A DNA stretch of 64,000 nt from Streptomyces toyocaensis (GTDB taxonomy: Bacteria > Actinomycetota > Actinomycetes > Streptomycetales > Streptomycetaceae), in the NCBI RefSeq assembly GCF_000725125.1, contig NZ_JFCB01000009.1:145744-209743 (forward strand). Reading direction: 5' to 3'. The translations under genes were made by a program, and so were the position numbers. Every line of letters starts with the position of its first letter. Within the stretch, counting starts at the first letter, position 1. This document shows positions 26,353-39,718 of this stretch, piece by piece. The notes below the pieces were generated by a model, which saw only the letters and a program-made list of their open reading frames with translations, made no database searches and was not told the origin of the DNA.

Positions 26353-26539
26353 GTCGTCTCCTGTCGTAGTGGTGGTGAAGCGCGGTGGTGAAACTGCGGT
26401 GAGCACCCGGTGACCGCCGAAACGGTCACCCGGATATCGACTGTACGACCACGACCCGGATGCGGGCAGGCGCAACCGGAGTGATGTGCAGCGCTGTGCG
26501 GTGGTACGGATCCCGGCCGGGGGCCGGTTCAGCGCCGGT

Positions 26540-29338
<2,799 letters not shown>

Positions 29339-29354
29339 TCAGCGTTCACGGTAC

Positions 29355-29445
29355 GGCCCAGGCGCACGGCACAGTTTCCGGACCGCGGGGTCCGGGGCCG
29401 CTTCCCGATGGTTGCTCCCATCCCAGCGCGCCAGTCACGGCCCAC
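29355..29445 (-). ncRNA. ZTP (pfl) riboswitch upstream of glyA
   Basis: On the transcribed strand, GGGCCGUGACUGGCG (from about 29443) is followed by the GGGAUGG/CCAUC hairpin, CGGGAAGC and GGCCC closing the first domain. A variable stem then leads to GCGCCUGGGCC ending at 29355. GUGACUGGCG, CGGGAAGC and CGCCUGGGC are the conserved elements of the pfl motif, and GGCG/CGCC can form its pseudoknot. The class senses ZTP/ZMP, signalling a shortage of 10-formyl-THF, and commonly controls glyA. The aptamer ends 38 bases before the start codon. The CCGGACC arm could alternatively pair with the ribosome site region, so control of translation is likely but inferred. Confidence 0.9.
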
Positions 29446-29528
29446 GGCCAGGCTACCGGGTGGCACGCAGTGCCATGGGGAGGCGTCCATCATGCGGGCG
29501 ACGGCGTCCGCCCGCGGGGCACCAGGAC

Positions 29529-30713
29529 CTAGAGGATCACATGGGGCAGGAAGCGGGCGTACTCGTCCGTCACCAGGCCCGAGGACTCACGGATGCCGAG
29601 GCCCGCCGACTCGTTCTCCACCACCCAGGCGCCGAGGACGACGTGGTTGCCGTCGAAGTCCGGGAGGGGGGCGAGCTGCTGGTAGCAGCAGGGCTCGTCG
29701 CGCAGCACGGGGGCGGCACCCGCCTCGTGGAGGGTCACGCCGGCGCCTTCACGGCCCAGCAGCGGCTTGGCGACGTAGCCGGTGGTGCCGGCCAGTTCCC
29801 GGGGACCGTCGAGGTAGGCGGGCAGCAGGTGGGGGTGACCGGGGTGGAGCTCCCAGAGGATCGCCAGCAGCGCCTTGTTGCTGAGGAGCATCTTCCACGC
29901 GGGTTCGATCCACAGGGTGGAGCCGGTGCCTCCGCCGTTGTCGAGCGTGTCGAGGACGTGGCCGGCGAAGCGGTCGGTGGTCAGCCACTCCCAGGGGTAC
30001 AGCTTGAAGATGCTGCGGATGAACCGGAGTCTGTTGTCCACGAAGCGGCGGGAGAGGCGGTCCCAGCCGATCTCCTCCACGGAGATCCAGTCGGTCTGCA
30101 GTCCGGCCTGCTCGGCGGTCTCCTTGAGGTAGGCGACGGTCATGAGGTCCTCGCCGAGCTCGTCGGCGGAGGAATGGGCGAAGTACAGGGGGCTGCCCGG
30201 CGGGAGGAGGGCGGCCTGCTTCTTCCAGGCGTCGACGAGGCGTTCGTGCAGGGAGTTCCACTGGTCGGCGCCGGGGAAGCGCTCCTCCATCCAGAACCAC
30301 TGGGGCGAGGCGGCCTCGACCAGGGACGTCGGAGTGTCGGCGTTGTACTCCAGCAGCTTCGCGGGCCCCGTCCCGTCGTAGCGGAGGTCGAAGCGGCCGT
30401 AGACGGAGGGGAGTTCGTCGCGTCGGCGCCAGGCCTCGGCGACCGCGCGGGCGATCCGCGGGTCGGTGATGCCGAGGTCGGCGAACCGGTCGGCGGTGAC
30501 GATGTGCTCGGCCGCCGCGAGGCACATGCGGTGCAGTTCCTCGACGACCTCCTCCAGCGCCTCGACCTCGTCCAGGCCGAAGACGTAGTAGGCGCTCTCG
30601 TCCCAGTAGGGGCGCAGGGAGTCGTCCGGGTAGCGGGTGAGGGGGTAGATGAGCCCCTGTTCCTCGACCGTCTCCTGCCAGCCGGGGCGGGGCTCGATGG
30701 TGCGCCGTTCCAT
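29529..30713 (-). CDS. Glutathionylspermidine synthase family protein (YgiC-like ATP-grasp)
   Basis: 394 residues. The sequence follows the preATP-grasp/ATP-grasp layout of the GspS C-terminal and YgiC/YjfC family: [56 protein letters not shown] and [24 protein letters not shown]. It should ligate an amine to a peptide carboxylate; the substrate is unknown, as streptomycetes make mycothiol rather than glutathione. It begins seven bases after a small lipoprotein gene. This pairing resembles ygiB-ygiC of E. coli. Confidence 0.88.
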   Translation of the reverse strand: MERRTIEPRPGWQETVEEQGLIYPLTRYPDDSLRPYWDESAYYVFGLDEVEALEEVVEELHRMCLAAAEHIVTADRFADLGITDPRIARAVAEAWRRRDELPSVYGRFDLRYDGTGPAKLLEYNADTPTSLVEAASPQWFWMEERFPGADQWNSLHERLVDAWKKQAALLPPGSPLYFAHSSADELGEDLMTVAYLKETAEQAGLQTDWISVEEIGWDRLSRRFVDNRLRFIRSIFKLYPWEWLTTDRFAGHVLDTLDNGGGTGSTLWIEPAWKMLLSNKALLAILWELHPGHPHLLPAYLDGPRELAGTTGYVAKPLLGREGAGVTLHEAGAAPVLRDEPCCYQQLAPLPDFDGNHVVLGAWVVENESAGLGIRESSGLVTDEYARFLPHVIL

Positions 30714-30720
30714 GAGCCGC

Positions 30721-31038
30721 TCAGCCGCCGCCGCTGCCGGAGCCCGAGCAGCCGAAGCCGCCCCGGTCGACGGCCTCGCTGCGGCTGAAGGTCCCGTCGT
30801 CGGCGTAACCGGCGCGGACGTCCGCGTCGTAGTACCAGTCGGCGTCGACGCGGGAACCGGAGGAGGACGCGCAGTTCTTGTCGGCGACGAGCTTGTAGCC
30901 GTTGAGGTAGTCGTAGCTGTCCCGGTCCACGCACCGGCGGTCCGGATCCGACCCGCAGGAGGTCAGCGCCGCCGCGAGAACCCCCATCCCGCCCAGCACC
31001 ACCGTGCTGGACCGCACCCGCCGTCGTGACTCCGCCAT
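30721..31038 (-). CDS. Small lipoprotein encoded with the YgiC-like ligase
   Basis: 105 residues. Signal peptide with a lipobox (GVLAAALTSCGSD, Cys28), then RRCVDRDSYDYLNGYKLVADKNC, a Tyr/Asp-rich middle and a Gly/Ser tail. Anchored on the outside of the membrane. It shares the order lipoprotein then ligase with the enterobacterial YgiB/YgiC pair, although sequence likeness cannot be judged by eye. ATG 31038. Confidence 0.8.
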   Translation of the reverse strand: MAESRRRVRSSTVVLGGMGVLAAALTSCGSDPDRRCVDRDSYDYLNGYKLVADKNCASSSGSRVDADWYYDADVRAGYADDGTFSRSEAVDRGGFGCSGSGSGGG

Positions 31039-31244
31039 GACTCCCCCTCACACCGCCTGCGACTGCCCGCCGGGTCCTCGGTTCACTTCCCGGCTCGCGG
31101 CGGACAGCCTAGAGACCGGCCGCGCGCCACGCACAGGAGCCCCCCGCTCCTGGTCTCCGATCCCCCGCCGTTTCGCCCCCCTTTCAGGATGTCTGGGGCG
31201 CTTCCGCGGGGCGTGACGCGCGGTCCGGGGCGCCGGTCGTCGTC

Positions 31245-31889
31245 TCATCTCCGCCAGAACAGGTGGTGCGTCACGCCGCTCGGGCTCGGTACGACCTCGA
31301 GGTGGAAGCGGTCGAGCAGTTCGTCGGGCGACTTCCAGAGGCGGAGACCGGAGCCGAGCTCCACCGGCGAGACCGCCACGTGCATCGTGTCGACCAGGTC
31401 GGCGTCGAGGAACTGCCGGACGGTCGTGACCCCGCCGCCGAGCCGGACGTCCTTGCCGCCCGCCGCCTCCCGCGCCCGGTCCAGGACCGCGGCCGGGCTG
31501 CCCTCCACGAAGTGGAACGTGGTGTCGGAGAGCGTGATCGACGGGCGCGGGTGGTGGGTCATCACGAACACGGAGGTGCGGAACGGGGGCTCGTCACCCC
31601 ACCAGCCGCGCCACTGGTGGTCCCGCCAGGGCCCCCGCTGGGGGCCGAACTTGTTGCGGCCCATGATCTCGGCACCGATGCCGCGTGCGAAGTCCCGGGT
31701 GAAGTAGTCGTCGAGGCCGCGGCTGCCCCCGGGGTCGGTGCGCATGGGCCAGCTCGCCGTGGCGCCGGCCCAGGCGAACAGCCGTTCGGGGTGGACGTGG
31801 CCGAACGGCCTCTCCAGGGTCTGGTGCTCACCGGCACCGATCCCGTCACTCGAGACGCAGAAGTTCATCACTCTCAGGAGCTGATCCAT
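31245..31889 (-). CDS. Dihydrofolate reductase family protein (RibD C-terminal domain)
   Basis: 214 residues. RVMNFCVSSDGIGAGEHQTLERPFG, EIMGRNKFGP, SVFVMTHHPRPSI and VRLGGGVTTVRQFLDADLVDTMHVAVSPVELGSG are typical of the stand-alone RibD_C/DHFR-like reductases. These use NADPH on unknown pterin- or flavin-like substrates; it is not the housekeeping DHFR. ATG 31889 is preceded by GGGGAGA. Confidence 0.88.
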   Translation of the reverse strand: MDQLLRVMNFCVSSDGIGAGEHQTLERPFGHVHPERLFAWAGATASWPMRTDPGGSRGLDDYFTRDFARGIGAEIMGRNKFGPQRGPWRDHQWRGWWGDEPPFRTSVFVMTHHPRPSITLSDTTFHFVEGSPAAVLDRAREAAGGKDVRLGGGVTTVRQFLDADLVDTMHVAVSPVELGSGLRLWKSPDELLDRFHLEVVPSPSGVTHHLFWRR

Positions 31890-32017
31890 CTCTTCTCCCC
31901 TTCCTCGGGCGCTGGCGCGTCCCTCGTGTACGACGCGTTCCACACAAGGGCGTCGAACGGGACGTGGCCGGATCGACAGCGGCCCGGAGGTTTTCTCCGG
32001 TGTCCTGCGGCCGCCTC

Positions 32018-33418
32018 CTACGGCAGCGCCCTGCACAGGGCCTCGAGCGTGCCCGTCCAGGCGTGGTCCGGCGGGGTCGCGTAGCCGACCACCAGGGCGT
32101 CCCCCGGGGTCGTGTCGGCGGCGGGATGGCGGAAGCGGGAGAGGCCGAGGACGGCGAGGCCCTGCCAGGTGGCGGCCTGGACCACGGACCGCTCGGTGCC
32201 GGGCGGGAGTCGCAGAACGGCGTGCAGGCCGGCCGCGATGCCGGTCACGCGGACGTCGGGTGCCCGTTCGGCGAGGGCGCGGACCAGGGCGTCGCGGCGG
32301 CGGCGGTAGCGCAGCCGGGCGGAGCGGACGTGACGGTCGTAGGCGCCGGAGGTGAGGAACTCGGCGAGCGCGAGCTGTTCGACGACGCCGACCGAGCGGC
32401 CGCCGCCCCGGTCGACGACGTCCGGGACCAGCGAGGGGGGCACGACCATCCAGCCCAGGCGCAGGCCCGGGGCGAGGGACTTGCTGGCCGTGCCCAGGTG
32501 GACGACGTGGTCGGGGTCGAGGTCCTGGAGCGCGCCGACGGACTGGCGGTCGTAGCGGAACTCGCCGTCGTAGTCGTCCTCCAGGATCAGCCCGCCCGTG
32601 CGGCGGGCCCAGTCGACCACGGCGGCACGGCGCTCGGGGCGCAGGGCGCCGCCCAGGGGGAACTGGTGGGCGGGGCTGAGCAGCACCGCGTCCGCGTCGC
32701 CCGGGTCCTGGGCGCGGGTGCCGGAGGCGTCGTACGGAAGCGGCGTGGTCCGCAGCCCGGCACGGGTCGCCAGGTCCCAGTGGACGTCGAGGCCGTGGGA
32801 CTCCACGGCGAGGGTCCGGGCGCCGCGGGCCCGCAGGATCTCGCAGAGGAGGTGCAGACCGTGGGAGAAGCCGGCGCACACGACGAGGCGTTCGGGGTCG
32901 GCGCGCACGCCCCGGACACGCGCCAGGTAGTCCGCGAGCGCGACGCGCAGTTCGGGGCGGCCACGGGGATCGCCGTAGCCGAAGGCGTCGTGCGGAGCGG
33001 TGGCGAGGGCGCGGCGGGTGGCCTTGAGCCATTCGGCGCGGGGGAAGGAGGCGAGGTCGGGCGTGCCGGGGACGAGGCTGTACGGGAGCCGGCCCGGGAC
33101 CCGGCGGGGAGGGGAAGGGGCGGCCGGCGGGCCGGGTACCGCGCGCTCGGCGACGCGGGTGCCGGAGCCCTGCCGGGCGGTGAGCCAGCCTTCGGCGACC
33201 AGGTCGGCGTACGCGTCGGCGACGGTGTTGCGGGCGATGCCCAGGTCGCCGGCGAGGGAACGGGAGGAGGGCAGCCGGGTGCCCGGGGAGAGCCGGCCGG
33301 TGCGGACGGCCTCGCGCAGGGCGTCGGTCAGACCGCGGCGCAGGCCGGGGCCGGCCGGGTCGAGATGGAGGTCGATGCCCTGCAGGTCGCCGCGTGAAGT
33401 GGCCCAGCGTTCCGCCAT
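32018..33418 (-). CDS. MocR-type GntR/aminotransferase transcriptional regulator
   Basis: 466 residues. An N-terminal GntR winged helix (LREAVRTGRLSPGTRLPSSRSLAGDLGIARNTVADAY) is fused to a class I aminotransferase-like domain. The latter has the PLP Lys in LGTASKSLAPGLRLGW and the Asp/Tyr-bearing EDDYDGEFRY. MocR proteins sense PLP or an amino compound and usually regulate a neighbour. Here the divergent gene 46 bases away encodes an AhpD-like protein. A TATGGT box eight bases before ATG 33418 suggests a leaderless, autoregulated transcript. Confidence 0.92.
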   Translation of the reverse strand: MAERWATSRGDLQGIDLHLDPAGPGLRRGLTDALREAVRTGRLSPGTRLPSSRSLAGDLGIARNTVADAYADLVAEGWLTARQGSGTRVAERAVPGPPAAPSPPRRVPGRLPYSLVPGTPDLASFPRAEWLKATRRALATAPHDAFGYGDPRGRPELRVALADYLARVRGVRADPERLVVCAGFSHGLHLLCEILRARGARTLAVESHGLDVHWDLATRAGLRTTPLPYDASGTRAQDPGDADAVLLSPAHQFPLGGALRPERRAAVVDWARRTGGLILEDDYDGEFRYDRQSVGALQDLDPDHVVHLGTASKSLAPGLRLGWMVVPPSLVPDVVDRGGGRSVGVVEQLALAEFLTSGAYDRHVRSARLRYRRRRDALVRALAERAPDVRVTGIAAGLHAVLRLPPGTERSVVQAATWQGLAVLGLSRFRHPAADTTPGDALVVGYATPPDHAWTGTLEALCRALP

Positions 33419-33426
33419 GGAAGTGG

Positions 33427-33458
33427 ACCATACCCCTGGGCTGCCTCGCTCCTAGGGT
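33427..33458. promoter_or_regulatory. Compact divergent promoter pair, MocR/AhpD-like
   Basis: On the + strand TAGGGT (33453-33458) ends six bases before ATG 33465. On the - strand TATGGT (33432-33427) ends eight bases before ATG 33418. Both mRNAs would be nearly leaderless and both promoters lie within 46 bases, so a bound regulator would affect both. Confidence 0.5.
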
Positions 33459-33464
33459 CGAGGC

Positions 33465-33965
33465 ATGAGCGACATCGAGACGACCACGACGTACGCCGCC
33501 GAGCTGCCCGCCCGGCTGGACTGGGCCCGGCACGCCCCCGAGGTCTACAAGGCGATGGTCCGGCTGGACTCCGCCGCCAGGAAGGGTCTGGATCCCAAGC
33601 TCTACGAGCTGGTGAAGATCCGCGCCTCCCAGATCAACCACTGTGCCTTCTGCCTGGACATGCACACCAAGGACGCGCTCGCGGCGGGCGAGAGCGTCGA
33701 GCGGGTCGTGCAGCTCAGCGCCTGGGAGGAGTCACGGCACTTCTACACGGAGCAGGAGCTCGCGGCACTCGAACTGACGGAGGCCGTCACCGTGCTGACG
33801 GACGGCTTCGTCCCCGACGAGGTGTACGAGCGGGCCGCCAAGCGGTTCGAGGAGGCGGAGCTGTCCCAGCTGATCGCCGCGATCACGGTGATCAACGCCT
33901 GGAACCGGTTCGGCGTGACGTGCCGCGTGACACCGGGCCACTACCAGCCGGGACAATACTCCTGA
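33465..33965 (+). CDS. Carboxymuconolactone decarboxylase family protein (AhpD-like)
   Basis: 166 residues. YELVKIRASQINHCAFCLDMHTKDALAAGES contains the CxxC...H redox site of AhpD-type alkylhydroperoxidases, with WEESRHFYTEQELAALELTEAVT following. It should act as a cytoplasmic disulphide-based reductase of peroxides or related compounds. It is probably the target of the divergent MocR regulator. Confidence 0.92.
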   Translation: MSDIETTTTYAAELPARLDWARHAPEVYKAMVRLDSAARKGLDPKLYELVKIRASQINHCAFCLDMHTKDALAAGESVERVVQLSAWEESRHFYTEQELAALELTEAVTVLTDGFVPDEVYERAAKRFEEAELSQLIAAITVINAWNRFGVTCRVTPGHYQPGQYS

Positions 33966-33985
33966 CGGTCTCCTCGAGACCGTCT
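33965..33985. terminator. Shared terminator hairpin of convergent genes
   Basis: A perfect 9-bp stem GACGGTCTC/GAGACCGTC with a three-base loop, beginning at the stop codon of the AhpD-like gene and 17 bases from the end of the transporter operon on the other strand. Confidence 0.7.
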
Positions 33986-34001
33986 CGACGCCGGAGCGGG
34001 G

Positions 34002-34958
34002 TCAGGGCAGCCACTTCTTCCAGACGGACTCGTGGCCGTCCGCCCACTTCTTCGCGGCCTCCCGCGGCGACAGCTTCTGGTCGGCGATCATCAGGGAGAC
34101 CTCGTTCTGGTCCTCGGTCGTCCACCGGAACCTCGTGAGCAGCTCCGCCGCCTCACCGCCGTTCTTCGCGAAGTCCGCGTTGAGGAACTTCTGCAGCGGC
34201 GTGACCGGGTAGGCGCAGGCGACCTTCGCCGGGTCGGCGTCGCAGCCCTCCTTGTACGCGGGCAGCTTCACCTCGGTCATCGGCACCTGCTCGAACAGCC
34301 ACTGGGGCGTGTACCAGTAGGTGAGGAAGGGCTTCTTCTCCTTGGCGAACTGCTTGATCTGGGTGATCTGCGCGGCCTCGGAGCCGGCGAACACCACCCG
34401 GTAGTCCAGCCCGAGGTTCTTCACCAGCGCCTTGTCGTTGGTGACGTAGGACGGTGAGCCGTCCATCAGCTGGCCCTTGCCGCCGCTCTCCGGGGTGCGG
34501 AACCGGTCGGCGTACTTGTTGAGGTTCTTCCAGTCGGTGACGTCCGGGTGCTGCTCGGCGAAGTACGTCGGCACGTACCAGCCGATGTGCCCGGTGACGC
34601 CGAGGTCGCCCCCCGATGCGATCGTCTTCTTGTCCTCGACGTACCGCTGCTCCTGCTCGGGGTGCCCCCAGTCCTCCAGGATCGCGTCGACCCTGCCCTG
34701 GCTGAGCGCGTCCCAGGCGGGCACCTCGTCGACCTGGACGGTGTCGACGCGGTAGCCGAGCTCGTGCTCCAGCAGGTACTGGGCGACGGCGACATTGGCC
34801 TGCGCCCCCACCCAGGACTGCACCGACAGGGTGACCGTCCTGGCGCCCCGGGCGTTGGCGAAGGGGGACGCCTGCTTGGTCATGTCGGCGGCACCGCAGC
34901 CGGTCAGCAGCAGGAGTGCCGACCCGGCGGCCACCGCGGGGATCGTACGGAATCGCAT
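34002..34958 (-). CDS. Glycine betaine ABC transporter substrate-binding lipoprotein
   Basis: 318 residues. Lipobox LLLLTGCG near residue 21. OpuAC/ProX-like binding domain with several Trp residues that could form the quaternary-amine cage: SWVGAQANVAVAQYLLEHELGY, ILEDWGHPEQ, GHIGWYVPTYFAEQHP and LTYWYTPQWLFEQVP. It captures glycine betaine or choline outside the cell for the permease encoded just upstream. ATG 34958 is separated from the permease stop by one base. Confidence 0.93.
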   Translation of the reverse strand: MRFRTIPAVAAGSALLLLTGCGAADMTKQASPFANARGARTVTLSVQSWVGAQANVAVAQYLLEHELGYRVDTVQVDEVPAWDALSQGRVDAILEDWGHPEQEQRYVEDKKTIASGGDLGVTGHIGWYVPTYFAEQHPDVTDWKNLNKYADRFRTPESGGKGQLMDGSPSYVTNDKALVKNLGLDYRVVFAGSEAAQITQIKQFAKEKKPFLTYWYTPQWLFEQVPMTEVKLPAYKEGCDADPAKVACAYPVTPLQKFLNADFAKNGGEAAELLTRFRWTTEDQNEVSLMIADQKLSPREAAKKWADGHESVWKKWLP

Positions 34959-34959
34959 G

Positions 34960-36908
34960 TCACGCTCCCTTCTCGGCGCGGCGTTCGGTCGGCTGTGTCA
35001 CCCGGTCCAGCATCAGGCCCAGGCAGACGATCGCGGCCCCGGCCACCAGGCCGGTCGCCAGGTCGCCCTGGGCGAGGCCGAAGACGACGTCGTAGCCGAG
35101 CGCGCCCCCGCCGACCAGTCCGCCGATGATGACGACGGCCAGGACCAGGACGACGCCCTGGTTGACGGCGAGCAGCAGGGCCCGGCGGGCCAGCGGGAGC
35201 TGGACCTGGCGCAGTTGCTGGCCGCTGGTCGCGCCGAGCGAGCGGGCCGACTCCAGGGCGGCCGGGTCGACCTGGCGCAGGCCCTGGGTGGTGATGCGGA
35301 CGACGGCGGGCAGCGCGTAGACGATCGCGGCGGCGACGGCCGGGGCGCGGCCGACGCCGAACAGGGCGACGACGGGGATCAGGTACACGAACTGCGGCAT
35401 CGTCTGGAAGACGTCCAGGACGGGGCGCAGCAGGCGCTCGACGCGGTCGCTGCGGGCGGCGGCGACGCCGGTCGCGAAGCCGATGACGAGGGTCACGGCG
35501 ACGGCCGCGAGGACCTGCGACAGCGTGTCCAGCGACGGCTTCCACACGCCGAGCACGCCGGTCGCGGCCATGGCGAGTACGGCGGTGAGCGCGGTGCGCC
35601 ACGTGCCGATCACCCAGGCCAGGGCGGCGACGATCAGGAGCACCGACCACCAGGGCAGCCACTGCAGGCCGTCCCGGAGCGGGTCGAGCACCCAGGTGGT
35701 GAAGTGTCCCGCCCAGTCGGCGGTGCCGCCGATGACGGGCACACCCGAGTACAGGTGGTCGGTCATCCAGTCGACGGCCCGGTTGACCGGCTCGGCGACT
35801 CCCACGACCCATCCGTCGGGCCACTCCAGGCGGTTCGCGAGACGTCCGGCGACGGCCACGGCCACGGCGGCGGCCAGGGCGTACGCCCACAGCGCGCGGG
35901 CGTTCGGCGCGGGCGCCTGCCCGAGCCGCGCGCCGGCCGCGCCGGTGACCCGGTCGAGCACGACGGCGAGCAGCACGATCGGGATGCCGGCGGCGAGGGC
36001 GGCGCCGACGTCGACCGAGGCCAGCGCCTGGTAGACGCGGTCGCCGAGCCCGCCGGCGCCGATGACGGAGGCGATGACGGCCATGGACAGCGCCATCATG
36101 ATCGTCTGGTTGAGGCCGAGGAGCAGTTCCTTGCGGGCCAGCGGGATGCGGGCCGTCAGCAGGCGCTGGCGGGCGGTGGTCCCGAGCGACTCGACCGCCT
36201 CCAGCACCTCCTTGTCGGCGCCGCGCAGCCCGAGCGCGGTGAGACGGGCCATGGGCGGGGCGGCGTAGACGACCGTGGCCAGGACGGCTGCCGGGACCCC
36301 GATGCCGAAGACCAGCACGACGGGCAGCAGGTAGGCGAAGGCCGGCAGGACCTGCATGGTGTCGAGCACCGGGCGCAGGACGCGGTCCATGCGGTCGGAC
36401 AGCCCGGCGGCGAGTCCGAGCAGCCCGCCGACGACGACGGAGGCGGCGACGGCCACCACCATCAGGGCGAGCGTCTGCATGGTCGGCACCCACATGCCCA
36501 GCAGTCCGCAGGCGAGGAACGCGGCGGCGGTGCCGAGGGCCAGGCGGACGCCCGCGGCGCGCCAGGCGATCAGGGCGGACACGGCCGCCACTCCCGCCCA
36601 GCCGACGGCGAGGAGGGCGAGGTAGACGGCGCGTACGGCGATGACCACGGCGTTGCTGACGTGGCCGAGGAAGTAGAGGAAGACGGGGTGGGAGTCGCGG
36701 TTGTCGATGATCCAGTCGCTGGCCCTGCCGAGGGGTTCGGAGACGTCGACGGTCAGGGCCCCGGGCCAGGTGCCGCTTGCCCAGCGGGCGGCGGCGAGGG
36801 GGACGAGGACGGCCGCGACCAGGGCGAGGACCGCGAGCTTGCGCACGGCCGGACGGGTGAGGACGCCCGGCGGGGACGCCTTTCGGGTGGTTGCCGTGAG
36901 CGTTGCCA

Positions 36909-36909
<1 letters not shown>
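34960..36909 (-). CDS. Glycine betaine ABC transporter permease with two fused permease domains
   Basis: 649 residues, about 12-14 transmembrane helices. Two BPD_transp_1 domains lie in tandem. The first EAA loop is in EAVESLGTTARQRLLTARIPLARKELLLG, the second in ESARSLGATSGQQLRQVQLPLARRALLLA, each about 215 residues into its half. A single chain thus replaces the usual permease dimer. ATG 36909 overlaps the stop of the ATPase gene as TGATG; a GTG one codon earlier is also in frame. Confidence 0.92.
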
Positions 36910-38080
<1,171 letters not shown>

Positions 38081-38081
<1 letters not shown>

Positions 38082-39622
38082 CACGCGGCACCGCCGATCA
38101 GGTCGACGGCCCGCTCGCCGACCATGAGGACGCCGATCATCGGGTTGACGGCGGTCATGGTCGGGAAGACGGAGGCGTCCGCGATCCGGATGCCCTCCAG
38201 GCCACGGATGCGCAGCTCGGGATCGACGACGGCCTGTTCGTCGCCGGCCGCGCCCATCCTGCAGGTGCCCGCCGGGTGGTAGACGGTGTGGGCGGCCTTG
38301 CGGGCGTACTCGCTGAGCTCCTCGTCGCCGGTGACGTCCGGGCCGGGGGCCACCTCGCGCTTGAGCCAGTGGGCGAGCGGCTCGGTCTTCGCGATCTCTC
38401 GGGCGATGCGGATGCCGTCGACGAGGGTACGGCCGTCGTAGTCGTCCTCGTCGGTGAAGTAGCGGAAGTCGAGGGCGGGTTTGACCTCCGGGTCGGCGCT
38501 GGTGAGGTAGAGCCGGCCGCGGCTCTTCGGCTTGGGGATGTTCGGGGTCATGGAGACGCCGAACTCGGGCCGCTGGTAGCCCAGTCGCTCCGGGTGGTCC
38601 GTGAACGGGATCTGGTAGAAGTGGAACATCAGGTCCGGGCCCGCGTGTTCGGGGTCGCGGCGCACGAACAGTCCGGCGTCGGAGTCCATCGCGGAGTTCT
38701 CCGGTATGGGTCCGTCCGTCTCCCAGACGATCACCGACTCGGGGTGGTCCAGCAGGTTCTCGCCGACGCCCGGCAGGTCGAGCGCCACGGGGATGCCGAG
38801 CGCCTCGAGGTCGGCCCTGGGACCGATGCCGGAGTGCAGCAGCAGCCGGGGCGAGTCGACGGCACCGGCGCACAGCACGACCTCGCTCCGGGCCCTGACC
38901 AGCAGCTCCTCGCCGTCCTTGGTGCGCACGCGGACGCCCTCGGCGCGGGTGCCGTTCAGCTCGAGCCGGTACGCCCAGGTCTCCAGCATGAGCGTGAGGT
39001 TGGGGCGCTCGTCCATCACCGGGTGGAGGTAGGCCACCGACGCCGACGACCGCTTGTTGTCCTCCGGGTGGTAGGCCAGGTCGAAGAAGCCGACGCCCTC
39101 GGAGAACGGCTGCTTGTTGAAGCCCTCGACGCGCGGGACCTCGAGGGCCGCCTGCGCCGCGTCGACGAAGTCCCGGGCGATGGCGTTCCGGTCCTTCTCG
39201 TCGACCGGGACGATGTTGTTCTTCAGGCGCGCGTAGTAGGCCTCCATCTGCACCGCGCCCCAGCCCTTGGCGCCGGCCGCCTCCCACTCGTCCCAGTCGG
39301 ACGGCAGCGGCTTGAAGGCGATGAGCGTGTTGTGCGAGGAGCAGCCGCCGAGGACACGGGCGCGGCTGTGCCGGATGTGCGAATTGCCGCGCGGCTGCTC
39401 GGTGGTGGGGTAGTCGTAGTCCAGTTCGCCGCCGAGCAGGCCCATCCAGCGGCGCAGGGTCAGCACGTCGTCGCGGCCGACGTCGCTGGGGCCGCCCTCG
39501 ATGACGGCGACGGTCACGTCCGGGTTCTCGGACAGCCGGGACGCGATGACGGATCCGGCCGTGCCGCCGCCTATGACGACGTAGTCGTACTCGGTTGCGC
39601 GTTCGGAGGTGTGAGGGGTCAT
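38081..39622 (-). CDS. betA: Choline dehydrogenase-like GMC oxidoreductase
   Basis: 513 residues. FAD motif [21 protein letters not shown] at the N-terminus; GMC signatures [21 protein letters not shown] and [16 protein letters not shown]; the catalytic C-terminal pair His/Asn lies in HPAGTCRMG and ...[20 protein letters not shown]. It oxidises choline to betaine aldehyde. ATG 39622 has AGGAG about 11 bases upstream. It is part of the operon betB-betA-transporter. Confidence 0.92.
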
Positions 39623-39718
39623 CTGGGTGGTACTCCTGCGGGGACTCGGGAGAGGTGGGTCGTTCGCGGTGCGGTGACGGGGGCGGGGGTGCGGGGACAC
39701 CGCCCGGCGGTCTGCGGC

